From: Salvia splendens
Lineage: Eukaryota; Streptophyta; Magnoliopsida; Lamiales; Lamiaceae
Reading direction: 5' to 3'
NCBI RefSeq assembly: GCF_004379255.2
Contig: NW_024599428.1
Coordinates: 50,424-114,423, forward strand
DNA length: 64,000 nucleotides
Both the position numbers and the translations under genes were made by a program. Every line of letters begins with the position of its first letter. The stretch's first letter is position 1. Below, in pieces: positions 33,641 to 46,793 of the stretch. The notes below the pieces were generated by a model, which saw nothing but the letters and a program-made list of their open reading frames with translations, did no database searches and was not told the DNA's origin.

Positions 33641-34027
33641 AATTGTCACTAGAGACATAGTCTTTGATGAAACAGTGTTTCCTTTCCAAATTTCCCCTCC
33701 TGCAATACCTAGTCCAGTTGAGTCTAGTTCTCCCACACCATCTTTTTCTATCCACTATATTCCCATCACTACCCAACCATCTCATTCTGTTCCTTTTTCT
33801 TCACCATCCTCTCAGCATAACTCAGAACCAGTTGTTGTCCCAGTCTCACCCTGATGAACATAGCCAGGCCTCTCCACTCTCTTAGTCTTATATTGAGGAT
33901 CATTCATCATCCAATGGTCCTCCTGCTCAGCCCGTTCATTCTATGACCACTAGATCTAAGTCTGGCCTTTTCAAGCCAAAAATTTTCAACATCATCACTT
34001 CCTCTTCATTTCTGCCTAAGTCTGCCA

Positions 34028-35497
34028 TTGATGCCTTGCTTATTCCAGTTTAGAGATCTGAATGAATTTAATGCTATTCTTAAAAACAAAACATGGATTT
34101 TAACATCTCTCCCTCCAGGCAAAAACCTTATAGGCTGCACCTGGGTATTTAAGATCAAACTGCACTTATCTGGTGCCATTGCCAGACATAAAGCCAGGTT
34201 AGTTGCTCAAGGCTTTTCTCAGCAGCCTGGATTTGATTTCAATGAGACTTTTAGTCCTGTTGTGAAACCTACTACGATCAGAATTGTCCTCAGTTTGGCA
34301 GTCTCACTTGGCTGGCAGATAACTCATCTTGATGTGAATAATGTCTTCTTGAATGGTGAGCTTAAAGAAGATATCTATATGAAGCAGTCTTTGGGTTTTG
34401 AGTGGGGGGGTCATCTTATCTGTAAACTCAATAAAGCAATCTATGGCTTAAAGCAAGCCTCTAGAGCTTGGTTCTTTACTGTGCACTCTGTTTTGCTTGC
34501 TCTAGGCTTCTCTCAATCTACGGCCGATGTTCTTCAGACAGCAGAGAAATGAAGTTATATATCTTCTAATCTATGTTGATGATATGTTGATAACTGGAAA
34601 TGCTCCTGCATCCATTCAATTGGTCATTTCTCAGCTTAACTCTTCTTTTTCTTTAAAAAATCTTGGGGAGGTGAGCTTGTTCTTAGGTGTTGAAGTGGTT
34701 AAAACTCAAGACAATGGACTTCACCTATGTCAGTCCAAATACATCAAAGACCTTTTAAAGAGAGCCAATATGACAGGAGCAAAGGGGTGTCCAACCCCTA
34801 TGGTTTCTAACTGTGAATTGAGGAAAAGTGTAGGCGAACCTATATCAGATCCCAAACTCTATAGGAGCATAGTGGGAGCATTGCAATATGCAGCCATTAC
34901 TAGACCTGATATCAACTTTGCAGTAAACAAAGTGAGCCAATACATGGCAGCTCCATTGGATACACATTGGAGAGTAGTTAAAAGAATCTTGAGATACTTG
35001 TCAGGGACATTGGATTATGGTATTCAAATCCAGAAATCAAATGGTGATATATCAGCTTTCTCTGACTCAGATTGGGTTGTTGACTTGGATGACAGAAGAT
35101 CAACCACTGGTGTGTGTGCCTATCATGGAAGGAACTTGATATCTTGGTGTGTCAAAAAGCAAACCGTGGTTTTGAAGATCAAGAGAAAACATGCCTAGTC
35201 TCATTACTTGGTGAATTGAAGATCAAGAGAAAACAAGCTCCAGTGATTTGGGTTGATAATATAAGTGCAATATCTCTGGCATCTAATCCAGTACTACATG
35301 CAAGAATCAAACACATCGAGTTGGATATGCACTTTGTTCGTGATAAAGTTTTGAGCAATGAGCTGGAATTAAGACATGTGCCCACAGCTGATCAAATAGC
35401 TGACATCTTCACCAAACCTCTAAATCATCAACCCTTCGTGAAGCTGAGAGAAAGGTTAGGAATAATATCCCTAGCCTCACTCGGTTTGAAGGGGGTG
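34028..35497 (+). pseudogene. copia pol remnant: reverse transcriptase and RNase H
   Basis: Two main overlapping frames (34028-34552 and 34527-35198) and a third (35114-35509) together hold copia reverse transcriptase motifs: WVFKIK, RLVAQGFSQ, FSPVVKPTTIR, THLDVNNVFLNGEL and YVDDMLITGN. They also hold the RNase H end (DSDW, ADIFTKPL). Frame changes near 34540 and 35180 break the protein, and the RNase H active-site region is damaged. It is not expected to be functional. Confidence 0.85.
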
Positions 35498-36100
35498 TGT
35501 TGGAAGTGATAGCAAAGTTAATCAAGCCGCCGCTAACAAAGTTGATCAAGCCGCCGCTAACAAAGTTGATCAAACCGCTGCATACCAAGTTGATCAAGCT
35601 GCTGCCAACAAAGCTGATCAAGCCGCTTCATGACAAGTTGATCAAGCTGCTGCTAACAGAGTTGATCAAGCAGCTGCATACCAAGTTGATCAAGCTGCTG
35701 CTAACAAAGCTGAGATCACTAACCATGATAATCAGTGTATGGTAGCAAAGCAACATGCACGTGATAAACAAGTCATCAACCTCACGCGTGCCAAGCTCGT
35801 GGTTGTACCAGAAGACACAGCTAAGATCGTGGACCACTTGTGTACCACTTGGAGAGACGTGTTGATCAAAGGGTTAAAGAAGAAAGTACTTGACCGTAGT
35901 TTGTTATGATTAAGCTTAGTTTGTTATGATTAAGCTCTGTAAACTCGCTTTAGCTTGTACGATGTTTTATTTGAGTTGGAATCTAGATTGTTCGAATGTA
36001 ATGATATATGTATTAGCTCATTAAGCTCTATAGTCAAGTAATGAAACAATAGATTCCACATGAATACTTTCTTCTTCGTGAATTTCATCGCACATTTTCA
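35498..36100 (+). repeat. 3' LTR of copia element
   Basis: 603 bp, beginning TGTTGGAAG after a GAAGGGGGTG polypurine tract and ending ATTTTCA. It contains more 24-bp TGATCA-bearing repeat units than the 5' LTR. Confidence 0.9.
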
Positions 36101-36105
36101 CAACC

Positions 36106-36821
36106 AACCACCCGAAACCTCCAAACCCGCGGCGGAGGAAGAAGGCGGCGGCAGCGTGAGAGTCATTGCAGTCTCTCTGCAAGATCTGCGTCGAGGAGAA
36201 AGACGGCGACAGCATGTTCCCCCTCCCCGGCTGCACCCACCGCTTCTGCAACGACTGCATCTCCCGCCATCGTTGACGCCGCCGCGGCCATCGCCTGCCC
36301 GGGAACTGGCTGCGGCGTCGCCGCGTGCAGGGCTGTGCTCCCCGCCGGCGTGGCGGCGGCGTGCTGTGCGAGGCGGCGATCACGGTGGGGGATCACGTGT
36401 ACTGCCCCTACAAGAACTGCTCGGCGCTGCTGGTGGACGACGGCGGCGCCGGGGTCATAGCCGAGGCCGAGTGCCCATTCTGCCGGAGGTGCAACGTGGC
36501 GCCCTGGCACGCCGGGGTGGACTGCGAGGGGTTCGCGAAGCTCGGGAAGGATGAGAGGGAGGGAGGGGATCTAATGGTGCATGATCTTGCCAAGTCCAGG
36601 AAGTGGCGAAGATGCCCCGGCTGCAATTTCTACGTCGAAAGGAATGAAGGATGCCTGCACATTACGTGCAGGTTATATGATCTAAAATATGTGTTATTAT
36701 TATGTTTTGTTTATTTATCTTTCCCCGTCTCTAAAATTGATAAGGCCTCAACAGGTGTAGGTATGAGTTCTGCTATGCCTGTGGAAAAGCTTGGAGTTCT
36801 ACACATGGTGGTTGCCAATGA
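36106..36821 (+). pseudogene. RBR-type E3 ubiquitin ligase, RING1-IBR-RING2 part, frameshifted
   Basis: After the copia insertion the RBR sequence continues. RING1 (CKICVEEKDGDSMFPLPGC, HRFCNDCISRH) is at 36180-36273 and the IBR part (CPYKNCSALL, CPFCRRCNVAPWH) at 36400-36510. RING2 (CPGCNFYVERNEGCLHITC, then RYEFCYACGKAW) spans an 83-bp intron at 36672-36754, with stop TGA at 36819-36821. These pieces fall in different frames: breaks are needed just before RING1, after CISRH and before the IBR. Intact RBR proteins move ubiquitin through a RING2 cysteine. The gene is broken by the insertion and the frameshifts. Confidence 0.85.
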
Positions 36822-39800
36822 CTCGAGCATGGTGCATTCTCCTAATCATGAGAATAAGTTCAGCATGCAGAAAATTTGAAAAAAGGTAGTACAAATCTTC
36901 ATTGATTATACACTAGAATTTTCTATTGTTTCTCTGAAACAGATTGAAATGACATAAATTGGTTGTTTTTCAATTTCGGTTTTTGCAAATGATATTAGCC
37001 TCTCATTGATTTGTTATTTATCGGAAAACTAGCTCTTTGGGCTTATCTAACTAATTCATACACACATGGGCTTATAAATAAAATGATTGTTGATAAACTT
37101 TTCTATGTATCGGATTAAATTTGAGGTTATTATTCTTCGCCATCTAGGTATAGATAATGACTGATGAAATGCTTAATCATTTAATAATAGTATAAATAAC
37201 GACTACACCGTATAATTTATAATTCTAACGTATGTTTACCATGCATGCACTTCAATTTTCGGAGGCAAAGGCAACCTATAGCAACTAAATTAAATTCCCA
37301 AACGTTGACGTCGTCACCATCTTAATTAGTAGTATATGTAATATGCATATACAGAAGAGTGATTAGGATGATTTGACATTTTAGACTCGATCTAAGCTGA
37401 CAGTGACATCTCACTATTATTATTATTTTTTAATTTAGTTTTTATTAAATTTGAATTTATAAAATTTCTAATTAAAAAATACCTTCCCTCTAGTATAGTA
37501 ACCGGATCAAATTTGCCTTTTGTTTTATTTTTTAGTGTACTTTTTAAAGCTTCCCAACACCCTTTATTGCTACATATAAATACCTCCCTCACCGAACTTC
37601 ATTTTTCATCTTCATCATCGTTATATTCTTCACTCCATTTATGAATCTCAACTATTAGTTTATTCAGTTATGATGTTAATATCTTATTTCAATTATTTAA
37701 TGAGCTGAGGAATGTATGTTGCACCATTTGCGGACTCTTAAACCAAGAACTAAAATGTACATGCATGACAACAATATCTATTATTAAAGTTAGACAATAT
37801 GCATGTGACAATTAGAGCTCTGAAGTCTTCATTTATTACTCCGTATATAGGAATATATTTCAACGAGCTAAGTTTATGTATAATAACGTCTTGTCTAACA
37901 ATCTCTTAGGAACAAAGTCATATAGCACACTCAAACACGATTCAATAAAGTACCAATAGTAGTTTTTCTCGTATACCAATTACCACTTCCCAAGGAAATA
38001 AAAATACATTGTTGCAAAAGTATATATATATACTATCATCTAACAAGTTAAAAAGTAGAAACATTATCGTAAGCTTAATGTTACTAATATACATTTAAAA
38101 TGAATAATCGCTGAGATCACACACTTTAGTTTAACCAACATAGATGTACTTGTTTCTTCGTGAACCAACATCAGATGTTCTCTATCATCCAATATGGGAA
38201 GTTCACGATAGATTATCCACATCTATTTAGGCTGTGAATATTATTCAATCATTTGTACAATAAATTGACTGAAGGACTTTCTGTAAACACGAGTTAATCT
38301 ATTAGTTTAAAGAAGAAAGCTTCGTTTATTTAATTAATACATACAAACTACTTAATTTCTGTAAATTTAATTAAAAACAAATAAAGATTTATAAATACAA
38401 AGCAACATGAAAACATATTTTTGCAGTATAACATATAGTATAACATATACAGAGTACTAGTTTAGATTTACTTTATAATTTATACGTTATAAAAAAATTA
38501 TATTAGACAAAATAATGTAAGCAAATTAATCATATTCTCAATCGATGATAACTGATCAGTCTCTAATCGAAGGCTAAATAACCAACTAATGTAGTTGAGT
38601 GACTCAATTTTGAGGAAGATTCAAGAACATGTTGAAAAAGTTAAGATCAAACAAAGTTAGGGATACCATGTCCTTCATTTAGTTTCCAAAAGTAGTGTCA
38701 CGTTGAAGACAAAATTGAGTGGCACACCTTAGAAAATGTATAATGTTTTCAACAATTAAGTTGTTGTAGGGTACTATACAAAAGGGGCAATTATTAGAAC
38801 TCTAAGTCATGGCATGGGTCCAATTAATAGTAGTCCAATCACTCTATAGATTGTTGAATCACAACCCATTGTGCTCATCAAGATCAAGAATGACATACTA
38901 CCTTTCGTGGACTAAGACTTGTCTAAAACCTTATTATATAAATCAACTTTATAATGAATTTCTCTCACTACCAATTATATACTGTACTACCTAAATTTGA
39001 AAGTAGCCCCACCCGGGAGCACCTTTCTCACAAATCTACATTAGTATTAGATTTATAGTTTTATCCATTTATATTAATTCTAATCTACAACTAAATCAAA
39101 TCAAAAAACAAAAAAATATTAATGTGAACGTGGACTAAATATAGCAAAATATCTATATTGTTTGGTTATATGGTGAGAATTGAGCCAGCACGTCCGCCGT
39201 GTGAACATTGATAATCTTGATGTAATATGCTGGTAAAGATATATACTCATATTTCTTGTTGTAAAGCAAACCATGAGAACCATACATATAAAGTTTTTAT
39301 GATATAAGGTACCATCAACTCAAATTACTATTACAAATATTTTTTTAATAAGCTACTCCTAGCTACAAGCTCAAATATATCAAAAAAAAAAAAATCAAAA
39401 ATCAAGCTGGTGTGGACAATAACGGACTGGACGAAATATCCAAGTACAATGAAAAACAATTTATACAATATTGGTGAAACTTTAGCTAATGACATCTTGA
39501 AAGAGATATATTTCGGTGCCTCAACTTTGATCTTGTTGCACTTCCTCGGCAAGAAAAAATTTTAAAATGCACAAAATAGATACAAACATAACATTGAAAC
39601 ATTACTTATGCGTCCTAATTATACTATATTAGTTATTTTTAAAAATTTCCAAACGCTAGTAATTGTGTTTCAATATTTATATCCCTAAAAGATAAATTTT
39701 TTGTAGTGTAGTAAATAAGTATCAACTACGTACTTTTTTGGGGGTGACACTTCAAATTCTACTTACGTCCTTTAATTATAATTGGGACACCAAGAATAAT

Positions 39801-40009
39801 AACGATGTTTGAATTACCTGCTAAGTGGGCCTGGGCCGGCCCGACTCCAATCTGTCTGGCCTGAGGCGGCCTAGGTCGGACTAGGCCAACTGAGGCCATT
39901 TGACAACTATATCTACTTTAGTTTTTTTTTCTTTCTACTACGTTACTAATTTCGAATAGAGTTTTGCACTGTCCACAAAGCATACATTTTTTGGGGAGCG
40001 AGAGTAGTA

Positions 40010-40267
40010 CTCCCTCTGTCCGCTATTAGATATCCCATTTTTGAATGGTTCGAGTGTTAAGACATTATTTGACTTTATAAAAGAGATGATAGAAAAAGTT
40101 AATGGAATGTAGGTTATACTTTTATATATTGGTATTATAATAAAATATGAGTTGAGTGAGCTAGTGGAATGTGGGCCCCCTTGCCAAATGTAGTAAAAGT
40201 GAAATGAGACATTTATTGACGGACATATAAAAAATGAAAAATGAGACATTAATGGCGGACAGAGGAG
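40010..40267. mobile_element. Stowaway-like MITE
   Basis: A 258-bp element starts CTCCCTCTGTCCGCTA and ends GGCGGACAGAGGAG, near-perfect inverted tips, flanked by TA. Non-coding. Confidence 0.88.
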
Positions 40268-40432
40268 TACATCATTACTAACATTTATACCAAAAATTAA
40301 ATTTAAAAAATAATTATTCTGATTGATTTATTTCAAATTTATGGTATTTATTATTTCAATGTTTTCATATGTTAATCATCTTTAATAAAATAATTTTTTA
40401 TTTCTAATATTATTACTCCATTAAAATAAACA

Positions 40433-41055
40433 TGTTAGGTTTGTGGTGAATCAGCAGACTCAGAGTATGGGTGTACATACACCAAACAGTAAAACACACC
40501 GGATAATTAATCATGAGAAGTCAGTTATAACTAACTTCATTTACATAGGTAGTATTCTGTTTCCTAGATAAAATAATATCAAGATATAATCTAGAATTGA
40601 GTTATGAGATTATTTTAGTCATAAGGGGTTAGCTATTACTAATTATCTCATGATTATCCATCTAAGAGTTGTGGGATTGAATCTCATGAACTAAAAACAC
40701 TACATATTTAATTCCGGGATACAATATTGCAAACCGAACACCCCAATTGTATATATAAGTGTGTGATGTGATCTCTTTGAGCAGATGAATGCTAACGCTA
40801 AAGAGGAGGATTGGGAAGAGAGAAACAATTGTGACTTAGTCTTGAGATTTGATTAAGAGTGTTCTTCGTTATCCATTTGTGTTCCCATTGTAAGTGCATC
40901 TCGATCTTGCCCTTACAACTGTGTTGCTAAGTGAATAAAGTCCCTACCTAGTCACTTACAACTGTGTTATCCATGTAGGCTTTCAGCCGAACCTCATAAG
41001 TTCTTGTGTATTGTTTACTTCTTATTTTTTTCTCGTTTGTTTGATCTTGCCAAAG
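40433..41055. repeat. Possible solo LTR or LTR remnant
   Basis: It starts TGTTAGG and has a TATA-like GTATATATAAGTG near 40750. The following transcript-like region has T-rich stretches, a typical LTR layout. I found no target duplication and the right end is a guess. Confidence 0.3.
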
Positions 41056-43598
41056 CCAATAAAATACTAATTACTAGTGGAACGCCCACATAAATATTGC
41101 TCGGATAGAAAATTCCATTCGATGTAAAAAATGAGTTTATACGACAATCTTTATTTTGATACATTATCTTCATACTAACTTTTTTATGATACTAGTATTA
41201 CGTAACTTTTACAAGCATCGGAATGTTTATCTAAGACTTTGTATTTGAGTAAATGTTAGCTCAACATATAATTCAAATACTAGAAGGTGGAGTAATAGTT
41301 AAATGTATATGTTTGAATATATGATCAGCGTATAAATTTTTTGGACAAAGACGAGAATTATAGTCCCTTTCATTAGTTTATTAAAGTCACGTGGTCCATA
41401 AAATTACCGACACCAAGCTGGTATATACCGCCAATACTAATTCAAATTCAGACCAAATTTCAAAATATCTTTGAACCTAAAATTCGTTGACTTTTCTGCG
41501 CACCCTTGACCCTACTAGTATTAATTTATTATATTTGGTGACCAATTTAATCATTGTTCCAATGGCAATTAATTTGTTGTAGTTTTAGAAATTAATTAAA
41601 TCTAATCTTTATCGATTTGCATTAAACTGTTTAGATAAATAAAGAGAAAGTTAACCATTGATAGAAAACAATCTAAACTATATAAATTATTCAAGAAAAC
41701 TTATTAATACTAAAAAAATTTATCAATAGATGCATTATTATTCGCAATATAAGATAATAAAGTTAATAAGTAGGAATGCTAGTGTAATCCGGATAACTCA
41801 TTAAATTCAGAGGATTCGTTAAGATTAATTTAAGTTGAATAGAGCTGACCTAAGAATCCTATGGGTTGGCCCAAACTATAACTATTGCCTAATTTTTTTC
41901 ACAGTTTGACAAATAATTTGATTCTCTTTAATGACAATTTCAAAAAAATTAATTCTTCCATTTAAATTAATATAGCTTCATTAGTTTTTACTAATATACT
42001 GTTAATATAATAATAGACAAAAACTCTGCCAATTCAAGTTTACTGTTAAAAATATTCCGAATTCTAAAATGTGATTTGAAATTGGTAAGATGTGTTGTTG
42101 TTTCATTTTTAATTCTATAAATCTTTAATTAATTTTTTTAACACGTCAATTTTTATCATAACTTATTATTTTATAAAATGATCCGAATGATTTATCAAGT
42201 TTTATTTGTATCGAATGTCATATTTTTAAATTTTTATACTAATATGTGAGTCATGTGATTAATATCTTTAATATTTAAATATAACTACTGATAAAAAAAA
42301 TATAGGTTTCTAATGAATAAAAAATTGCATAACTTTTAATTTTATTATTTAGCTTTTTAATCTGATTAGCCAGCTGAGCTAGCCCGAAATTTGAACATTT
42401 ATGATTAGAGTTTCGAAATTTCTAACTCAGCATCCGATTAGTCTGTAATTTTAGACGGACCCAAATTCGATAGTTTGGCCTATTGACATCCCCACTCATA
42501 AGCTTAGCTAAATGTATTTTTCTATTTTGCATGAAACACGTTTTAGGTAGAGTTTTTGAAGTGTTTAACGACTAAATTTTTAGTTTATAACTTTATACGA
42601 ACAATTTTCATTATTGTATCGTTCGGAATTAGAGTTGCAATAGTGGTGGTAATTTGATAAGGTGGTAGTTGTTATCAAATTTTGAATAATTACACAATTT
42701 ATACTACTGTTTGATATTGGTATGAAGGAAGGAAAACCCCGATATAAAAAAACAAAACTCGACGACTAATATTGAAAGAGAGAGAAAAACAAAAAAATCT
42801 ATAATTATTCAACAAATTCTTTGTCCTTTCAAAGCAAGACAAAAGTTAGTAGTTGTTTGATTTATTTTCAATAGTGTAGCGCATTAATTAAATTTAGTGG
42901 AGTATATATTTTAACCGCCACCGTCACCGTCAACCCCAAACAAATTAACCTTTCACTCAATTCACCGAATAAGTCTGACTAGTAGTAGTATTAAAATATA
43001 CTCCAAATTAACGTGGACTTTATTTTTTTTTATCGAATATCTCATAGTGTTCTCCACTTCCCAACTTGGCTACTTCAATATCAATACCACTATACACACA
43101 GTCGTCGGCAAAGTGTCTAGCTTTCTCAACTCAGACCATTATCAAATTTTGGAATACTTTCCGTGCAAATATTTGAACATTTTAATTAGTTTAGAATTTC
43201 GATGAGATTTAGAAAATTACTCACTGAATTATTTGATAATTACATAGGCATATATCAGATTATAATAATAGACATGCCCGAGCACAAATAATTTCCAAGT
43301 TCAATGACGTAAATACTAAATATACCTTGAATTATTTATCATGTCTATCCATAACTACTACTATGCGTCATTCTTACTTTTGTAACACACATCCCTTAAT
43401 ATTAACCCTTATTTACCAAAAATGTCATTAGTGGACTCACCATAATTAGTATTATTGCAATAATAGTCATACTCTTACTGTATTTCATTTCAAATTACAT
43501 TTAACTAATTTAAAACTTAACAAAAATGAAACCTTCAATTGACTCACATGCACTTAATTATGTAATTTAAAAAAAATTATCCCAAATCAAAAGTGATA

Positions 43599-43899
43599 CT
43601 CCCTCCGTTCCAACATAAGTGAAATATTTCTATTTTGGCATAAGAATTTAAGTAGCAGTGATTTAAATTTTACTAATACTATTTAATTACGAGAAAAACT
43701 AAAGCAGGGATTAGAAAGAGAGTGTAGAATAGATTAAAGTAAAGTGAAGTAAAGTAAGGTGAAGTATAGTAAGAGAGAGTAAAATAGAAAAAGTAAAATG
43801 ATAAAATAAGAGAAAGAATGAAGTTAATTAAAATGAAAATGTCTCGGGCTGGGACATTTTAGAAAAAAATACGCCTTATTTAGATTGAGACGGAGGCAG
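43599..43899. mobile_element. Stowaway-like MITE
   Basis: About 301 bp with CTCCCTCCGTTCCAACATAAG at the left and a diverged inverted end (ATTGAGACGGAGGCAG) at the right, flanked by TA. The interior is AG-rich as in the copy at 22791. Confidence 0.75.
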
Positions 43900-44623
43900 T
43901 AGCGTAGCCAACATATAACATTCGAGTTTTGACATTAGAGCATCTATTAGCATAAAATTTTGTTTTAAATTAATATAATTATTTTTTGCACTCCCAATTT
44001 TAAAATTTTGGATGGAAGGAGTAATATTATTTTTGGACAAGGAGCTTAGGATAGAATAAACATATTAATTAGTTATATTCTTAAGTGGTCTGATTTTTTA
44101 TTAATAAAAACAAAAATACTCTGAATAAGAGTCCCATAATAAAGATATTTGAGGTAACAGAATTTAGAGTGATAGTTTATAACGTGACTCGCCTTTTTTT
44201 TATAATCATATAAAATTCGTATATACATGTATGATCTATCATATCCAAGTGGCAAAGTTCTTCAAGGCTTCCTCTAGTCTTGCAGCCACTTTTAGGTTAA
44301 ATCAAAAACTGAATCAAATGAAAAACTTCACGAAAAAATCAATTCATATTCGAACCCATGTGCTAAGCTATTCATCTGAACATTTAACCTAACAAGATTA
44401 AATGAAAATATCATCCAATTATTTGTATAAATAAACGTCATGCAATGTTAAACAAAGTGGAAAAAGGGAGGTGAAAACATGATCAACGTGTCGGGACATG
44501 ATTTAACATATTTATAAATAATTGATGAAAAAGGGACGCTAATCCGTCACATGTCGGTGAGGTGACTCCTTTTAAAATAAGCCGCGACTGCCCTTAACGG
44601 CTAAACCCAACAACCTTTTAGTT

Positions 44624-44654
44624 TCTCTCTCTTCTCTCTTCTCTCTTCTCTCTC
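44624..44654 (+). repeat. CT-rich microsatellite in a probable 5' leader
   Basis: TCTCTCT and CTTCT units lie about 150 bp upstream of the ATG at 44799. CT-rich tracts of this kind are frequent in plant 5' untranslated regions. Confidence 0.6.
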
Positions 44655-44798
44655 ACACACACTATGAGTTCCTCTGCATGTTGAATTTACACACTCCTCT
44701 GGTTTTGCGTAGCTAGATAGACAACGGAAAAGGGGATAGTTCTGGCCGGGTTAAGGCTCTTCTGTGGAAACCGGCGGCGGAAGGTCAAAATTAAGGTC

Positions 44799-46793
44799 AT
44801 GGATTGGTGGCACAAAATCGTCTTCCCGGTTAGGCGGGCTTGGTTTGCCGTCTCCGCCCGCGTTAAAGCCCGAAAACAAGGTCAAACTCGCATCTCGATA
44901 TGCCTATGGAGTGGAATTTCATTGTATTACCACTCAAATACTAGTACCTTTTTTTAAATATTTTAACTATGAAATTAGTAGTAGTTAATTTCGATATTAT
45001 CTGTTAATTGAGGTTTTCTGGAGGTTGAAGTGATTTTCGAGCAATATCAATATACACTACGTGCGTGCGTGTAAATAATTTGGTGCACTGACGTTTGCGA
45101 GGATTAAAAAGATGGTTTAATTTCTTTCTGTTTTAGCAATTTTTTCAGTTTGATATTTTCCCCCTTTTACGAGTAGTTGGTAGGAGCTGCAGCTGGAGAT
45201 TTTCTTGTTTTATGATATGAATTTCCTTTCTGCGAGGGCTTCAACGGAATCATGTTTTGCTCCCCTGTTTTCATTTCTGTGCTTATGTGAAGAAATTATG
45301 CATGATTTAGATTTTTACTGGAAATTTGGGTGATATTCCGTTTTTCCTTCTTCATAGAATTATATCCATGGAATTTACTACACCTTTAAAGTAAAACACT
45401 TTGTAAGGGGACCTTCTTGTTCTTCGAGGATATAGATCATGTCACTCGATGGATTCCATTGGATGTAGTATCTATCGTTCATTTGAATAATGTCGCGTGC
45501 AAAATGGAATCCGTCTGGTATAGCATCTACGAGACTTTCTCTAAATAATCCTAAAAATGTGAGGATTATCTCATCTCAGTTTCACTCACTGTAGGAAGAT
45601 TCCTTGCTGCATTCACTAATAAAGTGCCCCTTATCTTTTTTGCTTGTTTCTTTAACTATCATTGGATGCCTTAACCAAAAGTCTGTTTCCGAATCTAGAA
45701 AGAATTGGGTCGATGTGGAAAGAATTAGGAGGCATAGACTTGGTGTGTCAAAGGATATAAAGGTTCCGTTGACATAGATGGGGCGTTTTGCTTAAGCTTT
45801 CGTACTAGTTGTTGCTGTTGATAGTGCTTGGTGGAAGATGACTACACAAACACCGAGTAGAGCTCCCAGCCCCTGGTTTATGCAACGAACATTAGCAGAT
45901 TATACGAGTGTATGATGTAAGAAGGAGAATGAATGACCAAACGAGGATGATGTTGTTTATAGCTATCTGGTCAAAATGAAGTATTTAGAATGTATGACAA
46001 GGATAGGTTACTGATTTGGACACTATTTGGCTGAAGTATTTTATGATGTTCTTGTCATCCACTTGTGGATTAGTGCAGTCTTAGCCTTTGAAAACGGTAT
46101 TCTTTCGCGCACTGATGATGGCTTTTGGAATATAGTTGCATTTGTTTATTGTATGGGATCTGCTCATTATACCTAAATATTCCACTTATAGGTGCTTATA
46201 GTTAGTTCCACTCAAGAAAACAATAGATTAAGAGGTAATTGGCCCCTTTAATATGACAAAACTAAAGCAATGTCCCACTTTTTTATTCTTTTTTCGTCTC
46301 TATATTGCCTGCTTCGCTTTCGGTTTCTGTTCTTTTCTTCAGATTTTTGTGGCACTAAAGATCACATGGAAATGGGATGTATATTAACTCTTTGATGCTT
46401 GTCAGTTGTTATCATCCTAAAAATTGAGTGATTTGAAGTGGGGCTCTGACGATTTAGTAGGATAAGGTTATAGAAACAGCCAAAGAATCAGATTCTTTGT
46501 GGATGAGATGGCTATACGCATCTTTCTTTTTTGCTTTAATGTGTGCTCATGTTCATGTCGCTTCGTCTGAGGAACTTTGGCCGTTGATGTGAGGGAATGA
46601 GAATGACTGATGATGGATTTTACTCTGCTGTGTAGGTGGGGGGCTGCTGAAACTTCACGATGACATTCAGACATGCGGGTACGAGGATGTGCAGATCATG
46701 TGGGAGATGTTGAAGAAGACAGAGATGGAGGTGATGTCAAACCACAGCAAGCGCAAGCGCTGGTTCTTGAGGAACTTGAATCGAAGTCAATAA
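44799..46793 (+). CDS. Small conserved plant protein of unknown function (79 aa), two exons
   Basis: Exon 1 is 44799-44880 and exon 2 is 46636-46793. They join across a 1,755-bp GT-AG intron with matching phase. The protein begins MDWWHKIVFPVRRAWF and continues with GGGLLKLHDDIQTCGYEDV and an MWEML segment, ending in a basic Lys/Arg/Trp-rich tail. I recall this signature as a small family present across land plants without assigned function. There is no membrane segment or known domain. Both exons are under 60 codons, so simple open-frame searches miss it. The donor AAG|GTCAAA is slightly unusual. Confidence 0.8.

Larger units (their letters stand above)
32759..36100 (+). mobile_element. Ty1/copia LTR retrotransposon, internally deleted
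   Basis: A 3,342-bp element has LTRs at 32759-33313 and 35498-36100, a TGGTATCA primer binding site, a G-rich polypurine tract and CAACC target duplications (32754-32758, 36101-36105). Inside only the reverse transcriptase/RNase H end of pol remains; Gag, protease and integrase were not found. It is therefore non-autonomous and disrupts an RBR ligase gene. Confidence 0.93.
36822..44798. other. Gene-poor AT-rich region
   Basis: About 8 kb without a recognisable gene on either strand. It contains two Stowaway-like MITEs (40010-40267, 43599-43899), a GC-rich patch at 39829-39897, a possible LTR remnant at 40433-41055, and a CT-rich tract before the next gene. The remaining sequence is A/T-rich with frequent stops. 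Confidence 0.6.
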
